From CAINVV01 sp963663675 (GTDB lineage Bacteria; Bacteroidota; Bacteroidia; Bacteroidales; Prolixibacteraceae), in contig OY760498.1 in the NCBI GenBank assembly GCA_963663675.1, positions 1,922,001 to 1,986,000 on the forward strand: 64,000 nucleotides of DNA. Reading direction: 5' to 3'. A program made the position numbers and the translations under genes. This document shows, one piece after another, positions 52,277 through 61,600 of the stretch (position 1 is the stretch's first letter; each line of letters starts with the position of its first letter). Under the pieces are notes generated by a model, which was not told the DNA's origin, did no database searches, and saw nothing but the letters and a program-made list of their open reading frames with translations.

Positions 52277-53851
52277 TCAGAATTCAGAAGTGAAGTGAAA
52301 TTTAATTTTCGGAAAGTCTCTTTGAGCCATATCAAGGATAAATGCGGAATCTGCAAGAAATACATCCCGGCCCTGCTTGTCTGTTGCCATTTTGTTGTAT
52401 TTCCGCTTTTTAAAATCATCGAGAGTGGCCTTATCATCGCTTTCTATCCAACAGGCTTTGTAAAGTGAGATAGATTCCCAGCGACATTTGGCATTGTATT
52501 CGTGTTCGAGGCGGTATTCGATCACTTCAAACTGAAGCGCTCCGACTGTCCCGATTATTTTGCGACCATTCAGGGAACTGGTAAATAATTGCGCAACTCC
52601 TTCATCCATTAGTTGATCCACTCCCTTAGTCAATTGTTTGGAACGCATCGGATCGGCATTCTCAATGTACCTGAATATTTCGGGAGAAAAGGATGGTATT
52701 CCTTTGTAATGTAAGATTTCCCCTTCTGTAACTGTGTCACCGATCACAAAATTGCCGGTATCAGGCAAGCCAATAATGTCGCCGGGGAAGGCATTTTCTA
52801 TAACCTCCTTTTTATCAGCCATAAAGGCTGTGGGACTTGAATATTTGAAGGATTTGCCAAGCCGGATGTGCCTGTAATTTTTGTTTCGTTCAAACATGCC
52901 GGAACAGATTTTCACGAAGGCAATCCTGCTTCGGTGGTTGGGATCAATGTTTGCATGAATCTTAAAAACGAATCCTGTAAATGTCTCTTCTTCAGGTTGC
53001 ACCAGCCTTTCTTCAGCTTTTTTAGGACGGGGGGAGGGAGCAAGTTTGACAAATGTATCGAGCAACTCTTTCACTCCGAAATTGTACAATGCACTTCCAA
53101 AAAATACTGGGGCCAATTCCCCGTCAAGGTAATGGTAATGGTCGAAATCAGGATATACAGCTTCTACCATTTCAAGGTCTTCCCGGAGTACAACAGCGTC
53201 ATTACCAATAAGTTTGTCCAGGTTCGGATCATTCAGGTTTTCAAATCTGATTCCTTTTTCTATGTCTGTAATACTGGGATTAAAAAGGCTCAGGCTGCTG
53301 TCAAAAATATTGTAGACTCCTTTAAATTCCGGTCCGTTGTTGATTGGCCAGCTCAATGGCCGGACCTTGATCATCAGTTGTTTTTCGATGTCGTCCAGGA
53401 GATCAAAGGTATCCCCTGACGGGCGGTCCATTTTATTGATAAAAACTATTACCGGGGTTTTGCGCATCCGGCAAACATTCATCAGTTTTTCTGTCTGGGG
53501 TTCCACTCCTTTGGCGGCGTCAATAACAATAATTACACTGTCTACAGCTGTTAGAGTGCGGAAGGTATCCTCCTGGAAATCCTGGTGGCCGGGCGTATCA
53601 AGAATATTTATTTTGTAGCCATCATATTCAAAACCCATCACAGAAGTAGCGACAGAAATTCCTCTCTGCCTTTCAATCTCCATGAAATCAGAGGTCGCTC
53701 CCTTTTTTATTTTATTGCTTTTTACTGCTCCGGCTACGTGAATGGCCCCTCCAAACAAAAGCAGTTTTTCTGTCAGGGTGGTTTTCCCGGCATCAGGATG
53801 ACTTACTATACCAAATGTTCTGCGACGCAGAATTTCTTCTTTTAGACCCAT
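52277..53851 (-). CDS. prfC: Peptide chain release factor 3
   Basis: A translational GTPase that removes RF1 or RF2 from the ribosome after peptide release. G1 is SHPDAGKTTLTEKLL at residue 18, the G2 region is TSDFMEIERQRGISVATS, G3 is DTPGHQDF and G4 is NKMD. Length (524 residues) matches E. coli RF3. The C-terminal domains (FEVIEYRLEHEYNAKCRW) are normal. On the minus strand with the hydrolase gene downstream. Confidence 0.96.
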   Translation of the reverse strand: MGLKEEILRRRTFGIVSHPDAGKTTLTEKLLLFGGAIHVAGAVKSNKIKKGATSDFMEIERQRGISVATSVMGFEYDGYKINILDTPGHQDFQEDTFRTLTAVDSVIIVIDAAKGVEPQTEKLMNVCRMRKTPVIVFINKMDRPSGDTFDLLDDIEKQLMIKVRPLSWPINNGPEFKGVYNIFDSSLSLFNPSITDIEKGIRFENLNDPNLDKLIGNDAVVLREDLEMVEAVYPDFDHYHYLDGELAPVFFGSALYNFGVKELLDTFVKLAPSPRPKKAEERLVQPEEETFTGFVFKIHANIDPNHRSRIAFVKICSGMFERNKNYRHIRLGKSFKYSSPTAFMADKKEVIENAFPGDIIGLPDTGNFVIGDTVTEGEILHYKGIPSFSPEIFRYIENADPMRSKQLTKGVDQLMDEGVAQLFTSSLNGRKIIGTVGALQFEVIEYRLEHEYNAKCRWESISLYKACWIESDDKATLDDFKKRKYNKMATDKQGRDVFLADSAFILDMAQRDFPKIKFHFTSEF

Positions 53852-53902
53852 TATTTCAAATTAGGCTGCAAATTTAGTGTAAAAACACGAAAGAGAATTC
53901 AA

Positions 53903-53930
53903 TTTTGGATTTTGGATTTTGGATTTTCGA
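53903..53930. repeat. Heptamer tandem repeat TTTTGGA
   Basis: Three perfect TTTTGGA units and a decayed fourth, between prfC and the ppiB terminator. Related single copies occur near 32806, 32930 and 54040. Confidence 0.8.
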
Positions 53931-53976
53931 ATTGCGCCGCTATCATACTGAATCACAATACCCATGGACCAGATAA

Positions 53977-54018
53977 AAACAAAAAAAGAGGCTGAAAGAA
54001 TATTTTGCTTTCAACCTC
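53977..54018 (-). terminator. Intrinsic terminator after ppiB
   Basis: Read on the minus strand, an 11-bp hairpin (GAGGTTGAAAG and CTTTCAGCCTC, one mismatch, 9-nt loop) is followed by TTTTTTTGTTTTT. Confidence 0.85.
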
Positions 54019-54058
54019 TCTCTATGCCTCCCTAATCGAAAATCCAAAATTAATTTTC

Positions 54059-54496
54059 TTAGGATTCGATTATCACTATTTTTTCAATCTTATCTCCCTG
54101 GCGGATCGCATCAATTACTTCCAGACCCTCATAAACTTTGCCAAAACAGGTATGCTGACGGTCGAGATGTTTAGTATTGCTTCTGCTGTGACAGATAAAA
54201 AATTGTGAACCACCAGTATTCCTGCCGGCATGCGCCATGGACAATACTCCCCGGTCGTGGTACTGGTTGTTTCCGTCCAGTTCGCATTTAATTGTATAGC
54301 CGGGACCGCCGACGCCGGTGCCTTTTGGGCAGCCTCCCTGGATGACAAAATCAGGAATGACACGATGAAAAGTAAGGCCATCATAAAATCCATCCCTGGA
54401 AAGTTTTACAAAATTTGCAACTGTTCCCGGTGCATCCTCTTCGTAGAAATTGACTTTCATTACACCTTTAGCTGTATGAATCTCTGCTTGTAACAT
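54059..54496 (-). CDS. ppiB: Cyclophilin-type peptidyl-prolyl isomerase, cytoplasmic
   Basis: The sequence has GLTFHRVIPDFVIQGGCPKGTGVGGPGYTIKCE, the cyclophilin active-site region with the catalytic arginine, and GSQFFICHS near the C-terminal half, followed by the final GLEVIDAIRQGD. There is no signal peptide. Length 145 residues, the short bacterial form. It catalyses proline cis/trans isomerisation in folding proteins. A good terminator follows on the minus strand. Confidence 0.93.
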   Translation of the reverse strand: MLQAEIHTAKGVMKVNFYEEDAPGTVANFVKLSRDGFYDGLTFHRVIPDFVIQGGCPKGTGVGGPGYTIKCELDGNNQYHDRGVLSMAHAGRNTGGSQFFICHSRSNTKHLDRQHTCFGKVYEGLEVIDAIRQGDKIEKIVIIES

Positions 54497-54623
54497 AATT
54501 TGATTTTTTGTTTTTGCAAAGATACCGCTTTCCCTAAGATATCTGTCCCATTTGCTTTATATTTGTCGGATATTCTTACATTTAATGTCCGGAATTAGAG
54601 TCCTGACAGCCGTAAACCATTAA

Positions 54624-56639
54624 ATGCAGATCATAAAAACTATGAAGGTCCATTGGACAGGATCACTTTTCGTAATCATTCTATTCCTCATTCTTGGAGA
54701 AGGATGCAGTGTCACCCACCGGACCAGGCTGGCTGCAGCATCCTATGACAATGGTGAATATTATCAGTGTATTACATCCTACAGGAAAGTCTACAGTAAA
54801 ACAAAAGGGAAAGAGAATAAGGCTGCCATTCAGCTCAGGATTGCAGAATCCTTGTACCGGATCGGTCAATACCGTCAGGCAGAGAGCTATTTTAAAAGCG
54901 CCATCAACAAAGATCCTGCCGACATGACCATCATTCTGCGTTACGCGGAAGTTCTACGCGCCAATGGCAAATATGATGAGTCAATTAAAAATTACAGGAA
55001 GTTTCTTCAGGCAAATCCCGGTGACGAAAGGGCTTTGAATGGTATAATTTCATGCAACACTGCGAAAGAATTGCTGAAGAGTAAGAGTCCTTACACGATC
55101 GAGAATGTTAAGGATATTAACTCCAGATGGTCTGACTACTCCTGCGTCAATCCAGGATTGGTTGAAACTGAACTTATTTTTACCTCGACACGTGAAGATG
55201 CTACAGGGAAAAAGAAAAGTGCGGTTACCGGGGAGTATTACGCTGATATTTACCGGTCAGTTTTCAACGCCGAAAAGAAAAAATGGGATCTTCCAAAGCG
55301 CCTTGAAGAGAATTTTATGGTCGACACAGGAGTCGATGAAGGAGCGCCAAATTTTGACAAAAGCGGAAACACTCTCTATTTTACAAGGGCTATAGGAGAA
55401 AAAGGTTCTGATGCCAGGGTTGGCATTTATGAATCCGCACTTGTAAGTGGCAGTTGGAGCAGGGCAGTAAAACTAACCATAGGAAATGACAGTTTACTTT
55501 CGGCTCATCCGTCTGTCTCTGCTGACGGAGAAAAAATCTATTTTGTTTCCAACAGACCAGGAGGTTTTGGAGGAAATGATATCTGGATGTCTGAAAAGAT
55601 AGGGGAGAGCAAGTGGGGTGAACCACGTAACCTCGGACCGCAGATTAACACGCCGGGAAATGAAATGTTCCCTTTTATCCGTGAAAACGGTGAACTTTAT
55701 TTCTCATCCGATTCGCATGTTGGATTGGGCGGGCTGGATATTTTCAAAGCTGCCCCGGATGAAAATGGTAAATGGACAGTTCAGAATATGGGTGTTCCGA
55801 TTAACTCCGTCGGAGATGATTTTGCAGTCTATTTCTATCCCGGCGAGGAAAAAGGCTTTTTCACAAGCTGCAGGGATGGCAGCAGGGGAGATGACATATA
55901 CTCATTTATTTTACCCCCGAAAACATACGGTGTGGAAGGCAGGATCTACAACAAGGAGACTGGCGAAATGGTTGACGGCGCTGCTGTCCGCCTCATCGGG
56001 ACCGATGGCACCATGTTGCGGCTGAAATCCGAAAATGCATCCTTTAAATTCAAACTTAAGCCAGGTGTGGAATATTTGGTTACTGCCTTTAAAAAAGGAT
56101 TTTTAAATGCCAAAGCTTCCATGTCCACTATTGGAATGGAAGAAGGAAAGAATTTCTCCGTCAGGATGGATTTAACTCCTGTGGATAAGCCAATTAATGT
56201 AGATAATATATTCTATCAATTCGGGAAATGGGACCTTTTGCCTGAATCAATGACAGCCCTGGACACACTGGTTTCGCTCCTGAAGGAAAATCCTACCGTA
56301 GCCATAGAATTGATGGCACATACCGATTGTATAGGTAATGATGCAGATAATCTAACATTGTCTCAGAAACGCGCTCAGTCGGTGGTTGATTACCTGATTT
56401 CCAAGGGGATTCAGCAAGGAAGGCTGCAGGCAAAAGGATATGGTGAGAAGGTACCTAAAACTGTCGATGCAAAAATGGCAAGGAAAAATCCGTTCCTGAA
56501 GAAGGGACAGGTTCTCGGTTGTCAATTTATCGAAGGACTGAAAAAAGAAGAAGAACGCAATATTTGTCACCAGTTAAATCGTCGGACTGAGTTTAAGGTT
56601 ACCTCGTCCGAATACCGTGAGAAGTTCAGGGAACAGTAA
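54624..56639 (+). CDS. OmpA-family protein with TPR, propeller and CRD domains (PorE-like)
   Basis: An N-terminal signal with a possible lipobox (ILGEGC) suggests a lipoprotein. Residues about 35-155 are TPR-like repeats (ESLYRIGQYRQAESYF), about 180-430 a WD40/PD40 propeller (LSAHPSVSADGEKIYFVSNRPGG), then a carboxypeptidase-regulatory-like beta-sandwich (VEGRIYNKETGEMVDGAAV), and finally an OmpA peptidoglycan-binding domain (IELMAHTDCIGNDADNLTLSQKRAQSVVDYL). This TPR-WD40-CRD-OmpA order is that of PorE of the type IX secretion system, which bridges the secretion complex and peptidoglycan. Paralogues are common, so PorE itself is not certain. Start may also be 54642. Confidence 0.82.
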   Translation: MQIIKTMKVHWTGSLFVIILFLILGEGCSVTHRTRLAAASYDNGEYYQCITSYRKVYSKTKGKENKAAIQLRIAESLYRIGQYRQAESYFKSAINKDPADMTIILRYAEVLRANGKYDESIKNYRKFLQANPGDERALNGIISCNTAKELLKSKSPYTIENVKDINSRWSDYSCVNPGLVETELIFTSTREDATGKKKSAVTGEYYADIYRSVFNAEKKKWDLPKRLEENFMVDTGVDEGAPNFDKSGNTLYFTRAIGEKGSDARVGIYESALVSGSWSRAVKLTIGNDSLLSAHPSVSADGEKIYFVSNRPGGFGGNDIWMSEKIGESKWGEPRNLGPQINTPGNEMFPFIRENGELYFSSDSHVGLGGLDIFKAAPDENGKWTVQNMGVPINSVGDDFAVYFYPGEEKGFFTSCRDGSRGDDIYSFILPPKTYGVEGRIYNKETGEMVDGAAVRLIGTDGTMLRLKSENASFKFKLKPGVEYLVTAFKKGFLNAKASMSTIGMEEGKNFSVRMDLTPVDKPINVDNIFYQFGKWDLLPESMTALDTLVSLLKENPTVAIELMAHTDCIGNDADNLTLSQKRAQSVVDYLISKGIQQGRLQAKGYGEKVPKTVDAKMARKNPFLKKGQVLGCQFIEGLKKEEERNICHQLNRRTEFKVTSSEYREKFREQ

Positions 56640-56642
56640 TAG

Positions 56643-56674
56643 AAAGGCTAAAGGCTAAAGGATAAAGGATAAAG
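56643..56674 (+). repeat. AAAGGCT/AAAGGAT heptamer tandem repeat after the OmpA-like gene
   Basis: Units AAAGGCT, AAAGGCT, AAAGGAT and AAAGGAT start 4 bp after the stop codon. It forms an inverted repeat with the array at 56758-56828. Confidence 0.88.
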
Positions 56675-56779
56675 TGCGGTTAACGCTTATCCATATTTTG
56701 CTGTAAATTTTTGTAATTGAATCACTTAAATTCCAAGTGAGATTTTGGATATGACGACTTTATCCTTTATCCTTTAGCC
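56653..56779. repeat. 22-bp perfect inverted repeat with an 83-nt loop
   Basis: The arms are 56653-56674 and 56758-56779, each made of heptamer units in opposite orientation, with no mismatch. Transcribed, they would form a long stem between the OmpA-like gene and purM. Confidence 0.85.
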
Positions 56780-56828
56780 ATTATCCATTATCCTTTATCC
56801 ATTATCCTTTTTCCCGTTGCCTTTAGCC
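56758..56828 (-). repeat. Inverted GGATAAA-type heptamer array before purM
   Basis: Read on the minus strand, a run of GGATAAA and GGATAAT units with GGCTAAA variants and a T-run in the middle. It ends about 45 bp before the purM start. Confidence 0.85.
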
Positions 56829-56873
56829 TTGCGCTTAGCTATATGGGAAAAAGTTCTTATTTTTGCCATCAGA

Positions 56874-58043
<1,170 letters not shown>

Positions 58044-58111
58044 CTGCTTCCCGGGGCAATACATTCGTTTCCATACATTTTTCAAAATTCACCATTCACC
58101 TATATTGTATA

Positions 58112-59197
58112 ATGTCAGAAAATTCATTACTCGATAAATACGAAGGAATTAAAATACGCTTTGATGAGGTAAGTCAGCAGATCTCGGATCCTGATGTCAT
58201 GAAAGACATGAAGAGGTATGTTAAATTGAACCAGGAATACAAGCAGCTGGATGCCCTTGTCCAGTCATTCACCCGTTACAGGAATTATTTGCAGAATATT
58301 GCTGAAGCCAAGGAGATACTGGAGAACGAAACAGATGAAGATCTGCGTGAAATGGCCAGGGAAGAGCTGGAGGAAGGGACGCAAAAAGTTACTGCCTTCG
58401 AGGATGAAATTAAAATGCTGCTGGTACCGGCCGATCCGGAAGACAGCAAAAATGCCATTCTTGAGATCCGGGGAGGGACAGGGGGAGATGAGGCTGCAAT
58501 TTTCGCAGGTGACCTTTTCAGGATGTATTCTAAATTTTGCGACCGCATGAGCTGGAAACTTGAAGTGACCAATTTTTCGGAAGGTTCATCAGGTGGCTAC
58601 AAGGAACTGGTTGCAAAGGTCACCGGCAAAGATGTTTATGGAATTCTCAAATATGAATCGGGTGTTCACCGGGTTCAGAGGGTTCCCCAGACTGAAACAC
58701 AGGGGAGGGTACATACATCTGCATCTACAGTAGCGATTCTACCTGAAGCAGAGGAGTTTGATATAGACTTGAAAGACAGCGATATAAGAAAAGATACTTA
58801 CTGTTCCTCCGGTCCGGGCGGTCAGAGTGTTAACACCACTTATTCAGCCATCCGCCTGACGCATATTCCTACAGGTATTGTCGTTACCTGCCAGGATGAG
58901 AAATCGCAAATCAAAAACCTGGCAAAAGCCATGTCTGAATTGCGCACACGTATTTACAATATGGAGCATCAGAAATACCTGGATGAAATTGCCTCCAAGC
59001 GGAAAACAATGGTTTCAACCGGCGACCGTTCTGCCAAAATCCGAACATACAACTATCCCCAGGGTCGTGTTACTGATCATCGTATCGGACTTACCCTTTA
59101 CAACCTGCCTGCTATCATGGATGGCGACATTGGTGAAATCATCGACAGGCTAAGGGTGGAGGAGAATGCAGAGCGGCTGAAAGAAACTGAACTTTAA
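58112..59197 (+). CDS. prfA: Peptide chain release factor 1
   Basis: The GGQ peptidyl-hydrolase motif is in SSGPGGQSVNTTYSAIRLTH at about residue 235. The stop-codon recognition segment lies before it, where PQTETQGRVHTS matches the PxT region of RF1, which reads UAA and UAG. Length (361 residues) is normal. The start matches the family N-terminus. An ATTATGA-type tandem repeat begins at the stop codon. The RF3 gene is in the same window, on the other strand. Confidence 0.96.
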   Translation: MSENSLLDKYEGIKIRFDEVSQQISDPDVMKDMKRYVKLNQEYKQLDALVQSFTRYRNYLQNIAEAKEILENETDEDLREMAREELEEGTQKVTAFEDEIKMLLVPADPEDSKNAILEIRGGTGGDEAAIFAGDLFRMYSKFCDRMSWKLEVTNFSEGSSGGYKELVAKVTGKDVYGILKYESGVHRVQRVPQTETQGRVHTSASTVAILPEAEEFDIDLKDSDIRKDTYCSSGPGGQSVNTTYSAIRLTHIPTGIVVTCQDEKSQIKNLAKAMSELRTRIYNMEHQKYLDEIASKRKTMVSTGDRSAKIRTYNYPQGRVTDHRIGLTLYNLPAIMDGDIGEIIDRLRVEENAERLKETEL

Positions 59198-59238
59198 TGA
59201 ATTATGAATTATGAATTATGAATGATGAGTTATGAGTG
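59198..59238 (+). repeat. TGAATTA heptamer tandem repeat after prfA
   Basis: Three good TGAATTA units and two variants (TGAATGA, TGAGTTA) begin immediately after the prfA stop codon. Confidence 0.85.
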
Positions 59239-59299
59239 AGGAAGCTTTGGGTTTTGACTTTGATGATTCAATTATTCTTTAATTAAAGCAACGGCAATT

Positions 59300-60136
59300 A
59301 TGAACAAAACTGAGTTATTTGAACAGATAAAGAAGAAGCAGTCCTTTCTTTGTGTGGGACTGGATTCCGATATTAAGAAAATACCCGAGTTCTTGCTGGA
59401 TACATCAGATCCCTTGTTCTATTTCAACCAGAAAATCATTGATGCTACTGCTGCATATACTGTTGCATACAAGCCCAACCTGGCTTTTTACGAATCGAAC
59501 GGACTGGAAGGCTGGAATAGCCTGGGAAAAACAGTTCATTACATTCGCGAAAAACACCCTGATATTTTTGTGATCGCGGATGCGAAAAGGGGAGATATCG
59601 GCAACACCTCCTCCCTTTATGCCCGAACTTTTTTCGAAACCTACAATTTTGATGCAGTAACCATTGCCCCGTATATGGGGGAAGATTCAGTCACTCCTTT
59701 CCTGGGATATGACAACAAATGGGTAATACTGCTTGCACTTACATCAAACAAAGGCGCAGCCGATTTCCAGTACATGACTGATGCAGATGGAGAAAAGTTA
59801 TTTCAGAAAGTACTGCGAACTTCCCAGCTGTGGGCAAGTGCCGGCAAAATGATGTACGTCGTGGGTGCGACAAAAGCGGAAGAACTCAAAGGTATCAGGG
59901 AAATTGTTCCTGAACATTTTCTTCTTGTTCCGGGTGTCGGCGCCCAGGGAGGCAGTTTAAGTGAAGTCGCATATTATGGAATGAATGACCAGTGTGGTCT
60001 TTTGGTAAATTCATCCAGGGCCATTATTTATGCCTCCAAAGGAATGGATTTCGCCGAAAAAGCCGGAGAAGCAGCGCTGGAAACGCAAATGGAGATGAAA
60101 AATCTCCTTATGGAGAAAGGTTTAATTAAGATTTAA
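59300..60136 (+). CDS. pyrF: Orotidine 5'-phosphate decarboxylase (long form)
   Basis: LCVGLDSDIKKIP at the N-terminus, KPNLAFYESNG with the first catalytic lysine, IADAKRGDIGNTSSLYA with the D-A-K-R-G-D catalytic set and GVGAQGGSLSEV with the phosphate site define OMP decarboxylase of the 270-280-residue class, as in Bacteroidota and mycobacteria. It makes UMP in the pyrimidine pathway. It follows prfA by 102 bp, of which 41 are a tandem repeat. Confidence 0.95.
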   Translation: MNKTELFEQIKKKQSFLCVGLDSDIKKIPEFLLDTSDPLFYFNQKIIDATAAYTVAYKPNLAFYESNGLEGWNSLGKTVHYIREKHPDIFVIADAKRGDIGNTSSLYARTFFETYNFDAVTIAPYMGEDSVTPFLGYDNKWVILLALTSNKGAADFQYMTDADGEKLFQKVLRTSQLWASAGKMMYVVGATKAEELKGIREIVPEHFLLVPGVGAQGGSLSEVAYYGMNDQCGLLVNSSRAIIYASKGMDFAEKAGEAALETQMEMKNLLMEKGLIKI

Positions 60137-60270
60137 TCTAAAAAAAGTAGACCCTAAAAATCAAGCATTTACATAATTCTGAATTGATTACAAATTGCAA
60201 TAAGATTCAAGATTAAAACGTTACAGAACGTTAAATAGTGTTTATTAGGGGATTTTTTAAGGAGATTTAC

Positions 60271-60278
60271 TAATTTTG
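60271..60278 (+). promoter_or_regulatory. Candidate -7 promoter element before the hydrolase gene
   Basis: TAATTTTG fits TAnnTTTG, 28 bp before the ATG at 60307. A matching -33 element was not found. Confidence 0.35.
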
Positions 60279-60306
60279 TCGTAATTAGTAAATTAAAATT
60301 GATAGC

Positions 60307-61224
60307 ATGACTGTAAAAATGTTGACTTTGGTTCTGACTTGTTTGCTTCTTCTGGAAGGGAACATTTTTGGATCAAGCCCACAACAAGTTAAAGAGAAAT
60401 CTAAAACTTATCCTTACCTGGCGTACCTTCCCAACGGATATCAGGAGTCTATCGGCAAAGAGTGGCCTTTGATTATTTATCTTCACGGCAGTTCCTGTAA
60501 AGGGAATAACCTGGAGCGTGTCAAGAAATATGGTCCTCCGTTTTACCTGGACCGTGGCATGCAGGTTGATGCCATTGTTATTTCACCTCAATGTCCGTCC
60601 AACCGTAACTGGGTCTATGGCGACTGGTTCGAATCTTTTTACAGGGAGATCCTGGCAAAATATCATGTTGATCCTTCCAGGGTGTACCTTACCGGTATGA
60701 GTCTGGGTGGTTTTGGAACCTGGAGCCTTGCATCAAGATATCCCCAGTATTTCGCCGCGATCATGCCATTGTGCGGTGGTGGCCGGCCGGATATGGTTGA
60801 GACCATGTCAGATTTGCCTACCTGGGTTTTTCACGGTGAAAAAGACAGGAAAGTCAAACTAAGCAGGTCGACTGAAATGGTAACTGCGATGCAGGACAAA
60901 GGATCCAGACCCAAGTTCTCTGTTTTGAAAGGGGAGGGACATGATATACATCACGTCTATGCAGAACAGAGTGTATACGAATGGTTGCTGGCACAGCACA
61001 AAAATGTCTATGATAAACTGGTCAGTTTAAATTTCTGGTCTCCGAGGACAGACTCAGTCATTACCAAAAGAAAGCAAGAAATAATCAAAGAGGTAAGACA
61101 ATCTAATTTAGCTGCAGGAAAATTTATACTCAATACAAAATCGCAGTCACAGAACGAAACTACCCGGTCATTTTTTTATAATTTGTTCAGACCAAAACCT
61201 TTTGAGCAGTCTTCGATGAAATAA
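60307..61224 (+). CDS. Secreted alpha/beta hydrolase (phospholipase/carboxylesterase-like)
   Basis: A signal peptide (about 22 residues) precedes an alpha/beta hydrolase. HGSSCKGNN near residue 60 is the oxyanion region, GMSLGGFGTW near 137 the nucleophile elbow, HGEKDRKVKL the acid and GEGHDIHHVY the base region. This is the secreted carboxylesterase type (Esterase/LpqC-like) common in Bacteroidota, often acting on acetyl or feruloyl esters of polysaccharides. It is followed by a good terminator at 61249-61291. Confidence 0.85.
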   Translation: MTVKMLTLVLTCLLLLEGNIFGSSPQQVKEKSKTYPYLAYLPNGYQESIGKEWPLIIYLHGSSCKGNNLERVKKYGPPFYLDRGMQVDAIVISPQCPSNRNWVYGDWFESFYREILAKYHVDPSRVYLTGMSLGGFGTWSLASRYPQYFAAIMPLCGGGRPDMVETMSDLPTWVFHGEKDRKVKLSRSTEMVTAMQDKGSRPKFSVLKGEGHDIHHVYAEQSVYEWLLAQHKNVYDKLVSLNFWSPRTDSVITKRKQEIIKEVRQSNLAAGKFILNTKSQSQNETTRSFFYNLFRPKPFEQSSMK

Positions 61225-61248
61225 AATATTTACCGCATAATATTCAGT

Positions 61249-61291
61249 AAAAAGCCTGAAGTGTAAAAAAATGCACTCCAGGCTTTTTTTT
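61249..61291 (+). terminator. Intrinsic terminator after the hydrolase gene
   Basis: Arms AAAAAGCCTGaAGTG and CACTcCAGGCTTTTT (one mismatch) with a 10-nt loop, followed by more T residues. It is the strongest terminator in the window. Confidence 0.9.
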
Positions 61292-61550
61292 GTTGTTGAT
61301 TGTTGGAATATTTTTCCTTTAACCTGATGGTGTAACATTCTGATTTCAAAATATAAGTGGCATGCATTACAATATCAGGTCTCGAAAATTTTGATTTATT
61401 ATTTGTGTTAAAAAATATAGTAAGACATATAACTGTTAAAATATCTGAATTAATAGTCTTTATTTGGTTGGTCTGACGATAACTTGACATTCAAATTTGC
61501 TGCCGATCAAAAATGTTTATTGCATTGATTCTAATAATGTGAAAATATTT

Positions 61551-61560
61551 TATATTTTCG
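61551..61560 (+). promoter_or_regulatory. Weak candidate promoter before the SusC gene
   Basis: TATATTTTCG resembles the Bacteroidota -7 element and lies 41 bp before the ATG. A TTG at 61525-61527 is 23 bp upstream, slightly longer than the usual 19-21. Confidence 0.3.
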
Positions 61561-61600
61561 CCGTGTAATTAACATCTATTAACTAATATTTTAACATCAC

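Larger units (their letters stand above)
61225..61600. other. Intergenic region before the SusC gene, 376 bp
   Basis: Holds the terminator of the hydrolase gene, then AT-rich DNA without a credible gene. A possible -7 element lies at 61551. No anti-sigma/ECF sigma genes precede the receptor in this interval. Confidence 0.55.

Noticed and set aside
53903..53930. tRNA or structured RNA remnant near prfC
   Set aside because: The sequence is a simple TTTTGGA repeat with no cloverleaf or T-arm consensus.
61230..61490. Open frame of 86 codons on the minus strand before the SusC gene
   Set aside because: It crosses the terminator hairpin and is AT-rich and non-coding in composition.
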